A stretch of 51,437 nucleotides of DNA. Origin: Jejuia rubra (GTDB lineage Bacteria; Bacteroidota; Bacteroidia; Flavobacteriales; Flavobacteriaceae). Below are positions 32,815 through 41,359 of the stretch, in pieces. The notes beneath the pieces are model-generated. The model saw only the letters and a list, made by a program, of their open reading frames with translations, did no database searches and was not told the DNA's origin. Location: assembly GCF_042684665.1 (NCBI RefSeq), contig NZ_JBHULY010000007.1, positions 1 to 51,437 on the forward strand, given 5' to 3'. Each line of letters starts with the position of its first letter. Position 1 is the stretch's first letter. Position numbers and translations under genes: made by a program.

Positions 32815-35370
32815 ATGAATGTGAAAACCTCCCCCGCACAACAAACTTTCACCCAAGAAGAAGCCTTTGAAGCCTCTCTAAAATACTTCAAAAATGATGA
32901 CTTGGCCGCCCGTGTTTGGATTAACAAATATGCTCTCAAAGATTCTGATGGGAATTTGTTTGAACAATCCCCCAGTGATATGCACCGTCGTATTGCAAAA
33001 GAAATTGCTCGAATCGAAAAGAAATATGTCAATCCTCTATCGGAAGACGACGTTTTCGATTTAATTAAAGACTTTAAATATATCGTGCCTCAGGGAAGTC
33101 CAATGGCAGGTATCGGCAACCCTTATCAAATTGCTTCTTTATCCAATTGCTTTGTGATTGGAAATAGTGGTGCCTCGGATTCCTACGGTGGTATCATGAA
33201 AATTGACCAAGAACAGGTACAGTTGATGAAACGTCGAGGTGGTGTCGGTCATGATTTATCCCACATCCGCCCGAAAGGCTCTGCTGTGAAGAATTCGGCA
33301 TTAACTTCAACAGGAATTGTACCTTTTATGGAGCGTTATTCCAATTCTACCCGCGAGGTGGCACAGGATGGTAGGCGAGGTGCTTTGATGTTGTCTATTT
33401 CAATAAATCACCCTGATGCTGAAGATTTTATTGATGCCAAGTTGGAAGCCGGAAAAGTAACGGGTGCTAATGTTTCCGTCAGAATTGATGATGAATTCAT
33501 GAAGGCCGTAAAGGCGGGTTCGGAATATGTTCAAAAATATCCTGTTTTTAGTGATAGTCCTAAGTTTTCTAAAAACATTGAGGCCAATGCCCTTTGGAAA
33601 AAGATCGTGCATAATGCATGGAAATCCGCAGAACCTGGTATTTTGTTTTGGGATACCATCGCCAAGGAATCCGTGCCAGATTGCTATGCGGATTTGGGGT
33701 ACAAAACCGTTTCTACCAATCCATGTGGGGAAATCCCGTTGTGTCCGTATGATTCTTGTAGATTGTTGGCCATAAACTTGTTTTCTTATGTTGAAGAGCC
33801 TTTCACAAAAAATGCAACATTCAATTTTGACTTATTCAAAGAACATGTGGCTTATGCACAGCGAATCATGGATGATATCATCGATCTTGAATTGGAAAAA
33901 ATTGATGTAATTCTAAAGAAAATTGATGAAGATCCCGAAGAAGATGAGGTAAAAGCGGTGGAGCGAAACCTGTGGTTAAATATCAGAAACAAGGCCTACG
34001 AAGGTAGAAGAACTGGCATTGGTATTACTGCAGAAGGAGATATGTTGGCGGCTTTGGGTTTAAGATATGGCAGTGAAGAAGGAAATGCCTTTTCGGTAGA
34101 ATTGCATAAAACTATTGCTTTGGAAGCTTATCGTGGTTCGGTAAGTTTAGCCAAGGAACGTGGGGCATTCTCTATTTTCGATTCCGATAGGGAAAAAGAC
34201 AATCCGTTTATCTTACGCTTGAAAGAAGCCGATAGTCAATTGTATTACGAAATGTTGGAATACGGGCGTCGCAATATTGCATTGTTGACCATTGCGCCAA
34301 CAGGGACAACAAGCTTGATGACCCAAACCACATCGGGAATTGAACCTGTGTTTTTACCGGTTTATAAAAGAAGAAGAAAGGTAAACCCAAATGATAAGGA
34401 TGTTCGTGTGGATTTTGTAGATGAGGTTGGGGATTCTTGGGAGGAATACGTGGTATTTCATCATAAATTCAAACAATGGATGGAAGTGAACGGTATTGAT
34501 ACCACAAAAAATTATTCGCAGGATGAATTAAATGGACTTATCCAAGAATCACCATATTATCAAGCTACTTCCAACGATGTTGATTGGTTGAGCAAGGTAA
34601 GTATGCAGGGTGCTATTCAAAAGTGGGTGGACCATTCCATTAGTGTAACCATCAATTTGCCAAATGATGTGGATGAAGATTTGGTTGGTGAATTGTATGT
34701 CAAAGCTTGGGAGGTGGGCTGTAAAGGCGTAACGGTTTATCGTGATGGTTCGCGTTCGGGAGTATTGATTTCTAACGATGAGAAGAAAGAGGAGCAGCCA
34801 CAAAACACGATTTTAACGGTATTTCCCAAAAAACGCCCGCAAACTTTGGAAGCGGATGTGGTGCGTTTTCAAAATAACAAGGAAAAATGGATCGCTTTTA
34901 TCGGCTTGGTGGACGACAAACCTTATGAGATATTTACTGGTCTTGCTGATGACGAAGACGGAATTTTGTTGCCACGTTGGGTCAATCGTGGAGTGATTAT
35001 CAAAAATAGAAATGAGGATGGATCGTCTCGTTATGATTTTCAATATAAGAATACTCGGGGATACAAAACTACAATCGAAGGGTTGTCGCATAAGTTCAAC
35101 CCAGAGTTTTGGAACTATGCCAAGTTAATTTCAAGTACGTTAAGACACGGTATGCCTATTGATAAGATTGTGGATTTGATTAACAGTTTGCAGTTAGACA
35201 GTGCTTCCATCAACACATGGAAAAATGGTGTGGTACGTGCTTTGAAACGCTTTATTGAGGACGGCACTGAAGTAAAGGGGCAAACCTGTGATAATTGCAA
35301 ATCAGAGAATTTGATTTATCAAGAAGGCTGTCTGACCTGTAGCGATTGTGGGTCTTCAAAGTGTGGATAG
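32815..35370 (+). CDS. nrdJ: Adenosylcobalamin-dependent (class II) ribonucleotide reductase
   Basis: The 851-residue enzyme makes deoxyribonucleotides and does not need oxygen. SNCFVIGNS holds the first active-site cysteine (C112), NPCGEIPLC gives the N302-C304-E306 triad, and APTGTTSLMTQTTSG follows later. There is no N-terminal ATP-cone-like domain; residues 1-110 lead straight into the barrel. The C-terminus is a seven-cysteine zinc-ribbon-like tail (CDNC...CLTCSDC...CG) that may carry the redox-active cysteines. It is closed by its own terminator, and no small subunit gene lies nearby, as expected for class II. Confidence 0.93.
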   Translation: MNVKTSPAQQTFTQEEAFEASLKYFKNDDLAARVWINKYALKDSDGNLFEQSPSDMHRRIAKEIARIEKKYVNPLSEDDVFDLIKDFKYIVPQGSPMAGIGNPYQIASLSNCFVIGNSGASDSYGGIMKIDQEQVQLMKRRGGVGHDLSHIRPKGSAVKNSALTSTGIVPFMERYSNSTREVAQDGRRGALMLSISINHPDAEDFIDAKLEAGKVTGANVSVRIDDEFMKAVKAGSEYVQKYPVFSDSPKFSKNIEANALWKKIVHNAWKSAEPGILFWDTIAKESVPDCYADLGYKTVSTNPCGEIPLCPYDSCRLLAINLFSYVEEPFTKNATFNFDLFKEHVAYAQRIMDDIIDLELEKIDVILKKIDEDPEEDEVKAVERNLWLNIRNKAYEGRRTGIGITAEGDMLAALGLRYGSEEGNAFSVELHKTIALEAYRGSVSLAKERGAFSIFDSDREKDNPFILRLKEADSQLYYEMLEYGRRNIALLTIAPTGTTSLMTQTTSGIEPVFLPVYKRRRKVNPNDKDVRVDFVDEVGDSWEEYVVFHHKFKQWMEVNGIDTTKNYSQDELNGLIQESPYYQATSNDVDWLSKVSMQGAIQKWVDHSISVTINLPNDVDEDLVGELYVKAWEVGCKGVTVYRDGSRSGVLISNDEKKEEQPQNTILTVFPKKRPQTLEADVVRFQNNKEKWIAFIGLVDDKPYEIFTGLADDEDGILLPRWVNRGVIIKNRNEDGSSRYDFQYKNTRGYKTTIEGLSHKFNPEFWNYAKLISSTLRHGMPIDKIVDLINSLQLDSASINTWKNGVVRALKRFIEDGTEVKGQTCDNCKSENLIYQEGCLTCSDCGSSKCG

Positions 35371-35392
35371 ACTTTAGAATGAATATGAAATC

Positions 35393-35421
35393 GAAAGGGA
35401 GGCCAGAGTGCTTCCCTTTTC
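35393..35421 (+). terminator. Intrinsic terminator after nrdJ
   Basis: GAAAGGGA-GGC and GC-TCCCTTTTC form a stem with a short loop, followed by a T-rich stretch, starting 22 bases after the nrdJ stop. Confidence 0.65.
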
Positions 35422-35423
35422 AT

Positions 35424-35735
35424 TTATATAAAAGCCTTTAAAACCAAAAGAAAAGGAAGACTCAAAAAGGCGTCAATGATAAATAGTGTTGAAAATAGTT
35501 TAAATGTAGAAATGCCCAGTTTTCTGTAAAACAACAATTTTCGTTTTGACAAGGTTTCGGTGGTAATGTGCCAAAGAAAAATCACTAGAAAAAATTTTAT
35601 TAAAAACAAAGGGAAAAGGCCCAATCCGATAATGGAAAGCAATGCATTTATTCCAAAAGACCATAGAAATAAAGGCCGGTAAAACAGAAGGATGGATGAA
35701 AACTGTTGCATGGTAAATAATGTAACGGTTTTCAC
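35424..35735 (-). CDS. Small membrane protein, unknown function
   Basis: The 103-residue protein has three hydrophobic stretches (about residues 22-36, 38-56 and 76-100), with basic residues between the second and third (SKRKLLFYRK). No family was recognised. It is convergent with nrdJ and divergent from prfA. A start at M9 (35711) is also possible. Its isolation and lack of a clear promoter leave some doubt, but the hydrophobic pattern is not what a random frame would give. Confidence 0.55.
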   Translation of the reverse strand: MKTVTLFTMQQFSSILLFYRPLFLWSFGINALLSIIGLGLFPLFLIKFFLVIFLWHITTETLSKRKLLFYRKLGISTFKLFSTLFIIDAFLSLPFLLVLKAFI

Positions 35736-35801
35736 TGGGAATTATTTTTTGGTTTCAGCCATATCTGTTTCTCGTGAGCTCTCAAAATTCATAAATTATC
35801 G

Positions 35802-35809
35802 TATTTTTG
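35802..35809 (+). promoter_or_regulatory. -7 box for prfA
   Basis: TATTTTTG, an exact match, lies 20 bases before the prfA start. Confidence 0.55.
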
Positions 35810-35829
35810 ATGTCCGATAAAAAAAGCAG

Positions 35830-36906
35830 ATGTTAGATAAGTTAGAGATAGTAAAGCAACGTTTTGACGAGGTGAACGATTTGATTATCCAACCGGATAT
35901 CATTTCTGACCAAAAGCGATACGTAGCATTGAATAGGGAATATAAGGATTTGAGAGTACTCATGGAAAAGCGCGATTCCTATATCGAACTGACAGATAAT
36001 TTAAAGGAAGCTGAGGAAATTATAGCTGATGGAAGTGACGCCGAAATGGTAGAAATGGCCAAAATGCAGTACGATGAAGCTAAGGAAGGTATTCCGAAAT
36101 TGGAAGATGAAATCCGCTTTTTACTGATTCCTAAAGACCCCGATGATGCGAAAGATGTTGTGGTCGAGGTAAGAGCAGGAACAGGCGGGGACGAGGCTAG
36201 TATTTTTGCAGGTGATTTATACAGAATGTACACTAAATATTGTGAAAGCAAAGGTTGGAACGTTAGTGTTGTGGACTTAAATGAAGGTACAGCTGGCGGT
36301 TTTAAAGAGATTATTTTTGAGGTGAGCGGTGAGGAGGTTTATGGCACAATGAAGTTTGAGGCTGGCGTGCATCGTGTGCAGCGTGTGCCTCAAACGGAAA
36401 CTCAAGGTCGGGTCCACACCAGTGCGGCAACAGTTGTTGTATTGCCTGAAGCAGAGGAGTTTGATGTGGAATTGGATATGTCCGAAGTGCGTATTGAGCG
36501 TACCACTTCAACAGGACCTGGTGGGCAATCCGTGAACACCACTTATTCTGCCATTAAGTTGCACCATGAGCCTACCGGAATGATCGTAAGTTGCCAGGAC
36601 CAAAAATCCTCACACAAAAACTTAGAAAAGGCGTTGAAAGTTTTGCGTTCTCGATTATACGAAATGGAACTGGCAAAAAAACAGGCGGCCGATTCCGAAA
36701 AACGAAAAAGTATGGTGTCTTCTGGTGACAGAAGTGCAAAAATTAGAACTTACAATTATCCGCAAGGCAGAGTGACCGATCACCGCATAGGATTAACCCT
36801 CTACGATTTACAGAATATCGTCAACGGTGATATTCAAAAGATTATTGATGAATTGCAACTGGCCGAAAACACAGAAAAGTTAAAGGCTAGTGATGAAACG
36901 ATTTAG
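35830..36906 (+). CDS. prfA: Peptide chain release factor 1
   Basis: The 358-residue protein ends translation at UAA and UAG. The catalytic GGQ is at 231-233 (STGPGGQSVNTT) and the stop-codon anticodon-like tripeptide PxT reads PQT at 187-189 (RVPQTETQGRVHTS). The RAGTGGDEA block is at 115-123. Length is normal. It is followed on the same strand by the four-helix-bundle gene and pyrF, 45 and 26 bases apart, so the three may share a transcript. Confidence 0.95.
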   Translation: MLDKLEIVKQRFDEVNDLIIQPDIISDQKRYVALNREYKDLRVLMEKRDSYIELTDNLKEAEEIIADGSDAEMVEMAKMQYDEAKEGIPKLEDEIRFLLIPKDPDDAKDVVVEVRAGTGGDEASIFAGDLYRMYTKYCESKGWNVSVVDLNEGTAGGFKEIIFEVSGEEVYGTMKFEAGVHRVQRVPQTETQGRVHTSAATVVVLPEAEEFDVELDMSEVRIERTTSTGPGGQSVNTTYSAIKLHHEPTGMIVSCQDQKSSHKNLEKALKVLRSRLYEMELAKKQAADSEKRKSMVSSGDRSAKIRTYNYPQGRVTDHRIGLTLYDLQNIVNGDIQKIIDELQLAENTEKLKASDETI

Positions 36907-36951
36907 CTATTGGGTGATTGGGTTTTAGGTTTTAGGAAAAGTTGTTAGAGG

Positions 36952-37311
36952 ATGAGGAATTTTAGAGATTTAGATGTTTGGAAGGATTCAATTGCCTTAG
37001 TTAAAGAAATTTATATCCTGATTGATAAGCTCCCGAGTTCTGAGAAGTTTGGTTTAAAATCTCAAATTTCTAGATGTGCGGTTTCGATACCCGCAAATAT
37101 TGCTGAAGGTTCGGCTAAAGATTCTCAGAAGGATTTTATTCGGTATTTACAGATTAGTTTGGGCTCTGCCTTCGAACTTGAAACACATATTATAATTTGT
37201 AAAGAACTTTCTTTTATTTTACCTAAAGACGAAAAAGAGATTATGGAAAAGCTGAATATTCTTCAAAAAAGGATAAATGCCTTGATAAAATACTCTAAAA
37301 GTCAAATTTAA
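36952..37311 (+). CDS. Four-helix-bundle protein (23S rRNA IVP/S23 family)
   Basis: The 119-residue protein matches the S23 or intervening-sequence protein family: FRDLDVWKDSIALVKEIY, KFGLKSQISRCAVSIPANIAEG and a final helix with LQKRINALIKY. The family was first seen inside 23S rRNA intervening sequences of other bacteria and is also widespread as a free gene. Here it sits between prfA and pyrF without any rRNA nearby. The function is unknown. A short T/G-rich stretch (GGTTTTAGGTTTTAGG) precedes it. Confidence 0.88.
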   Translation: MRNFRDLDVWKDSIALVKEIYILIDKLPSSEKFGLKSQISRCAVSIPANIAEGSAKDSQKDFIRYLQISLGSAFELETHIIICKELSFILPKDEKEIMEKLNILQKRINALIKYSKSQI

Positions 37312-37337
37312 ACTAAATAACCAAGAGCAAATACCTA

Positions 37338-38159
37338 ATGACCCAAGATCTGCTAATTTCAGAAATTAAAAAAAAGCAATCCTTTCTTTGCATTGGATTG
37401 GATGTGGATTTAAATAAAATTCCAAAGCATCTTTTAAAAGAAGATGATCCAATATTCGCTTTTAACAAGGCCATTATTGATGCTACACATGATCTTTGTG
37501 TGGCATATAAACCTAATACTGCATTTTATGAGGCCTACGGACTAAAAGGTTGGAAAGCACTTGAAAAAACTATCAATTATTTAAAGGAGAACTATCCAAA
37601 TATTTTCACAATTGCAGATGCAAAGCGTGGTGATATTGGTAATACCAGTACCATGTACGCTAAAGCGTTTTTTGAGGGTTTGGGGTTTGACTCCGTCACG
37701 GTTGCGCCTTATATGGGAAAGGATTCGGTGGAGCCGTTTTTGGCATTTGAAGACAAGCATACCATCCTTTTGGCATTGACTTCAAATCGAGGAGCTTTTG
37801 ATTTTCAAACAAAACTTGTGGACGATATAGAAGTTTATAAACATGTATTGGAAACTTCAAAAACCTGGAAGAAATCCGAAAACTTAATGTATGTTGTTGG
37901 TGCTACAAAAGCAGAATATTTGGCCGATATCCGCAACATTATTCCCGATAGTTTTTTATTGGTACCCGGAGTTGGTGCTCAGGGAGGTAATCTTCAAGAG
38001 GTATGCAGGTACGGGATGAACGATTCCATCGGGCTTTTAATAAACTCGTCTCGAGGTATTATATATGCTTCCAATGGAGAGGATTTTGCAACTGCGGCCA
38101 CTGAGAAGGCCAAGGAACTTCAAACACAAATGCAAAAGGAATTAGAAAGCTATTCCTAA
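37338..38159 (+). CDS. pyrF: Orotidine 5'-phosphate decarboxylase (type 2)
   Basis: The 273-residue enzyme forms UMP in pyrimidine synthesis. It is the long, mycobacterial-like type 2 form: CIGLDVDLNKIP near the N-terminus, the catalytic D94-x-K96-xx-D99 in IADAKRGDIGNT, and VPGVGAQGG near the C-terminus with SSRGIIYAS. It is followed by a strong terminator. Confidence 0.94.
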   Translation: MTQDLLISEIKKKQSFLCIGLDVDLNKIPKHLLKEDDPIFAFNKAIIDATHDLCVAYKPNTAFYEAYGLKGWKALEKTINYLKENYPNIFTIADAKRGDIGNTSTMYAKAFFEGLGFDSVTVAPYMGKDSVEPFLAFEDKHTILLALTSNRGAFDFQTKLVDDIEVYKHVLETSKTWKKSENLMYVVGATKAEYLADIRNIIPDSFLLVPGVGAQGGNLQEVCRYGMNDSIGLLINSSRGIIYASNGEDFATAATEKAKELQTQMQKELESYS

Positions 38160-38186
38160 ATTTAAATTGAAAATATTCCTAATAAG

Positions 38187-38213
38187 AAAGGGTTCAATTT
38201 TGAACCCTTTTTT
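38187..38213 (+). terminator. Intrinsic terminator after pyrF
   Basis: AAAGGGTTCAA pairs with TTGAACCCTTT around a short T loop, followed by a T-run. It lies between the convergent pyrF and SLC13 genes. Confidence 0.82.
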
Positions 38214-38228
38214 GCTTTTAAGGATTGT

Positions 38229-40070
38229 CTAAAATGGCCAAATAAGTGGCACTAATAGCAACGATATGATGAAGAACATTAATAAAAGCGGTGCGCCAAC
38301 TTTGAGATAGTCCATAAATTTATAGCCACCCGCGGACATCACCATGGCATTGGTTGTTGTGCCTATTGGTGTTAAAAATGCAGTGGATGCGCTAATGGCA
38401 ACCACAATCATAAATGGGGCAGGGGATAAGTCTAATGAATTTGCTGCCAATATGGCAATCGGTGCCATCAAAACTGCTGTTGCGGAGTTATTAATAACCT
38501 GACTAAACGTTGTTGTCAATAAAAAGACCCCTCCTAATAGCGCAATAGGGTGGATGGCTCCTAAATAATCCACGAGCCCGTTGGCAATGATTTGTGCTGT
38601 ACCTGTTTTTTGCAAAGCTATGCCCATTGGAATCATGGCTGCAATCATCACTACACTGGTCCAGCTAATGCCTTTATATGCTTTTGAAATAGGTACACAT
38701 CCTGTAATCAGTACTACACCGGCAGCAATTAATGCGGCTATTGAACCCGGAACTAATTTAAGTACCATAAGCACAATCATCAATATTAGGGCGCCCAAGG
38801 CTATATAGGATTTTGTTGTGAGATTTTCGACATTCTTTGCCATTCCTTCCGGACTACCTATAATTACTAAGTTTTCATGTTGTTTCTTTAAATCGTCAAT
38901 GTTTTCCCAAGAACCTCTAATTAAGAAGGCATCTCCTGATTTTACTGTAATCTCTCGGTCCAAAATAGGCTGTCTGTTTCTTGAAACCGCTAAAAGTTGC
39001 AAGCCAAAACGTTTAAAATACGCCCCGATCTTATATTTTCTGCCAACCATAATGGAGTTGGGATTGACGATTACTTCGGTCATCCCTACCTCTTGGTTGA
39101 TGAGGTTGTTTTTAAGCTCGTCCGTAATAGGTTCTAGTGGTAAAAGCCCCAGCCTGAAAGTAATCATCATTCTGTTAATGGCTTCCGTTTCACCCTTTAC
39201 GGTAATGATATCGTGGTACATGAATTCTGTACTAGGGTCTGGAAATTCTATAAAAGTTGGTATTTTTTTAAGAACATTAGGGTGCCTTCTTCTTAACCGA
39301 ATAATTTCAACGTTATAATCTTCTTCAAAGTTCCAATTTTCTATTTTGGTTTTCAAAAGGGGAGATATAGAACGTACACGTAAACGATAATAACCACTAT
39401 CCACCTTATAAGCTTCAATCCACTGGTGGAGGGTGGTTTCAATATTTACCGGTTTATTATTGGTTTTGTTTTTTGGTAATAATTTATAGCCAAAATACCT
39501 GAAATAGAGCAATGCAATGATTAAAAGAGGCAATCCAATCAAAGCAAATTCAAAGAATGAAAACCCATCAAAGCCGGCTTCTATTAATGCATTACTGGCA
39601 ATGATGTTAGGCGGTGTACCAGTTAAGGTTAGCAAACCCCCTGTATTAGAACCAAAAGCAACGGGCATTAGCATTTTAGACGGTAATGTGCCAATGCTCC
39701 AAGCTGAAGAAATCGTTAAGGGCATTAAAGTTGCTACTGTACCTGTATTGCTCACAAAACCCGATAGTACGCCAGCTCCTAGGGAAACGATTACCAATAG
39801 CTTAGGAACACTTTTTCCTGCCCACTCTACAAACTTTTTACCCGCCATTGCCGTCCAGCCTGTCTGGGAGATACCTTCACCAATAATGAAAAGGGCAGCA
39901 ATCATAATTACAGTCGGGTTGCTAAAACCACTTAAAGTCTCTTTGGAATCCAATATTCCAGTTAAGTAGAGGCTCAGCATAGAAATAAGAGCAACAATAT
40001 CAGGTGTGAATTTCCCCCATACGAATAACGCAATCGTTATTACGAGTATAGCAAGCATCAGGTACATCAT
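38229..40070 (-). CDS. SLC13/DASS-family transporter with TrkA-C domains
   Basis: The 613-residue protein has two halves of membrane helices with the paired ion-transporter signatures SNTGTVATLMP and GTPPNIIASNA in the first half, and NNSATAVLMAPIA and TPIGTTTNAMV in the second. Between them, at about residues 205-400, lie two RCK_C (TrkA-C)-type cytoplasmic domains. The family moves dicarboxylates or sulfate with sodium or protons; the substrate is not clear. It is convergent with pyrF. Only an ATGAC-N4-GTCAT palindrome was noted upstream. Confidence 0.9.
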   Translation of the reverse strand: MMYLMLAILVITIALFVWGKFTPDIVALISMLSLYLTGILDSKETLSGFSNPTVIMIAALFIIGEGISQTGWTAMAGKKFVEWAGKSVPKLLVIVSLGAGVLSGFVSNTGTVATLMPLTISSAWSIGTLPSKMLMPVAFGSNTGGLLTLTGTPPNIIASNALIEAGFDGFSFFEFALIGLPLLIIALLYFRYFGYKLLPKNKTNNKPVNIETTLHQWIEAYKVDSGYYRLRVRSISPLLKTKIENWNFEEDYNVEIIRLRRRHPNVLKKIPTFIEFPDPSTEFMYHDIITVKGETEAINRMMITFRLGLLPLEPITDELKNNLINQEVGMTEVIVNPNSIMVGRKYKIGAYFKRFGLQLLAVSRNRQPILDREITVKSGDAFLIRGSWENIDDLKKQHENLVIIGSPEGMAKNVENLTTKSYIALGALILMIVLMVLKLVPGSIAALIAAGVVLITGCVPISKAYKGISWTSVVMIAAMIPMGIALQKTGTAQIIANGLVDYLGAIHPIALLGGVFLLTTTFSQVINNSATAVLMAPIAILAANSLDLSPAPFMIVVAISASTAFLTPIGTTTNAMVMSAGGYKFMDYLKVGAPLLLMFFIISLLLVPLIWPF

Positions 40071-40131
40071 GGTTTTATGTAGTTATGTGTTAATTACTGT
40101 GTAAAATTACCTAGCCTTACCCCCAATTAGT

Positions 40132-40145
40132 ATGACTAATGTCAT
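40132..40145. promoter_or_regulatory. Palindrome ATGAC-TAAT-GTCAT
   Basis: A perfect 5-bp inverted repeat in the divergent region between the SLC13 permease and bshB1. It has the size of a dimeric regulator site but no recognised family consensus. Confidence 0.3.
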
Positions 40146-40233
40146 GCTTTTTTGATGAGTGTTAGTTTTCAATAATTATTATTTTTAACGCAATTGAAAT
40201 GCTAAAAATATATTCGAAAACGCTTTCGTGCGG

Positions 40234-40241
40234 TAAGTTTG
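40234..40241 (+). promoter_or_regulatory. -7 box for bshB1
   Basis: TAAGTTTG is an exact -7 match, 71 bases upstream of the bshB1 start. Confidence 0.5.
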
Positions 40242-40312
40242 GCAAATAATATCGTAATTTTATTCAGAATTTTAGGAAACGCTAAAGTTTTTGTCAAAAA
40301 CATTGTAAATAT

Positions 40313-41029
40313 ATGAAAGTAGATATTCTTGCAATTGGCGCCCATCCCGATGATATTGAATTAGGTTGTGGTGGTACAATTGCAAAGGAAATTGCCCATG
40401 GAAAAAAAGTAGCCATTATCGATTTAACAAGGGGTGAACTCGGTACGCGCGGCAATGCTGAAATAAGGGCTTCAGAATCGGAGGAAGCCTCAAAAATACT
40501 TGGCGTTGAAACACGAATTAATATGGGGTTTGCCGATGGGTTTTTTGTAAATGACAAAGAGAATCAATTGGCTCTTATAAAAATTATTAGAAAGCTTAAG
40601 CCCGAAATAGTGTTGTGTAATGCAGTTGAAGATAGACATATCGACCATGGAAAAGGGAGTAGCTTGGTTAGCGATGCTTGCTTTTTGAGCGGTTTAATAA
40701 AAATTGAAACTGAGAGTGAAGGTAATAAGCAAGAGCCTTGGCGACCAAAATGTATTTATCATTATATCCAATGGAAAAATTTAGAACCAGATATTGTTGT
40801 GGATGTTTCTGGATATATCGATACCAAAATGGATGCGGTCTTAGCTTATAAAACGCAATTTTACAATGAATCCATTAAGGCACCAGACACCCCAATTTCC
40901 AGTAAAAACTTTACAGACAGTATTATTTACCGCGCCAGGGATTTAGGGAGACTGATAGGGGTAGAGCATGGCGAGGGCTTTACCGTGGAACGCTACCCAG
41001 CAGTGGACAGTTTGTTTGATTTAAAATAA
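40313..41029 (+). CDS. bshB1: Bacillithiol biosynthesis deacetylase BshB1
   Basis: The 238-residue zinc hydrolase deacetylates GlcNAc-malate in bacillithiol synthesis. The metal site reads AHPDDIE (H11, D13, D14) and DRHIDHGKG (H109, D111, H112). GELGTRG and the C-terminal GVEHGEGF are typical of the Bacteroidota BshB1 form. No other bsh gene is in the window. Confidence 0.92.
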   Translation: MKVDILAIGAHPDDIELGCGGTIAKEIAHGKKVAIIDLTRGELGTRGNAEIRASESEEASKILGVETRINMGFADGFFVNDKENQLALIKIIRKLKPEIVLCNAVEDRHIDHGKGSSLVSDACFLSGLIKIETESEGNKQEPWRPKCIYHYIQWKNLEPDIVVDVSGYIDTKMDAVLAYKTQFYNESIKAPDTPISSKNFTDSIIYRARDLGRLIGVEHGEGFTVERYPAVDSLFDLK

Positions 41030-41060
41030 CAAACTGCCCTTCAAAAAATAAAAAAACGTT

Positions 41061-41090
41061 TTGCAGACCAAAGGAAATAAATTACATTTG
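41061..41090 (+). promoter_or_regulatory. Promoter of the tRNA-His transcript
   Basis: TTG at 41061-41063 and TACATTTG at 41083-41090 are separated by 19 bases, a full match to the Bacteroidota promoter layout. Transcription should start near 41095, about 90 bases before the tRNA. Confidence 0.7.
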
Positions 41091-41096
41091 CACTCG

Positions 41097-41173
41097 CATT
41101 TATGGATGCAATAAATGGTGGCTCTGATTCGATTGGTTGGAGCAGTGCCTTTGCAAAACTTTTTTAAAGTTTT
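41097..41173 (+). other. Structured leader with tRNA-like segment
   Basis: Three elements lie between the promoter and tRNA-His: a 7-bp hairpin CATTTAT-N7-ATAAATG (41097-41117), a stretch that resembles the 5' half of a tRNA around the D-arm (TTGGTTGGAGC, 41133-41143) in a GGTGGCT context, and an AAAACTTT-TTT-AAAGTTTT hairpin (41155-41173). It could be a degraded tRNA gene or a processing leader. Confidence 0.35.
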
Positions 41174-41186
41174 AATGAAAATATAC

Positions 41187-41261
41187 GGTGGTTGTAGCTC
41201 AGTTGGTTAGAGCGCCTGATTGTGGTTCAGGAGGTCGTCGGTTCGAGACCGATCTTCCACC
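41187..41261 (+). tRNA. tRNA-His (GTG anticodon)
   Basis: The 75-base gene folds as a tRNA: D-arm GCTC/GAGC, anticodon stem CCTGA/TCAGG with loop TTGTGGT (anticodon GTG), five-base variable loop, and T-arm GTCGG-TTCGAGA-CCGAT. The G at 41187 is the -1 guanosine typical of tRNA-His, opposite discriminator C at 41261. CCA is not encoded (CAA follows), so cca must add it. The acceptor stem GTGGTTG/CTTCCAC has two adjacent T-T mismatches (5:68 and 6:67). Confidence 0.95.
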
Positions 41262-41266
41262 CAAAA

Positions 41267-41306
41267 CAAAAGCCTCTCGGTTTCCCGAGGGGCTTCTTTT
41301 GTTTTT
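41267..41306 (+). terminator. Terminator of tRNA-His
   Basis: CAAAAGCCTCTCGG and CCGAGGGGCTTCTTTTG form a long stem around a short loop, followed by a T-run, starting 6 bases after the tRNA. Confidence 0.85.
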
Positions 41307-41359
41307 GGTGCAATGTTGTCCGGCTTTGAGTTGTAAGCTTCCGATAAAAAGTTTAAATC

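Noticed and set aside
36952..37311. 23S rRNA intervening sequence
   Set aside because: The S23-type protein gene is present but there is no rRNA sequence around it; the flanks are prfA and pyrF.
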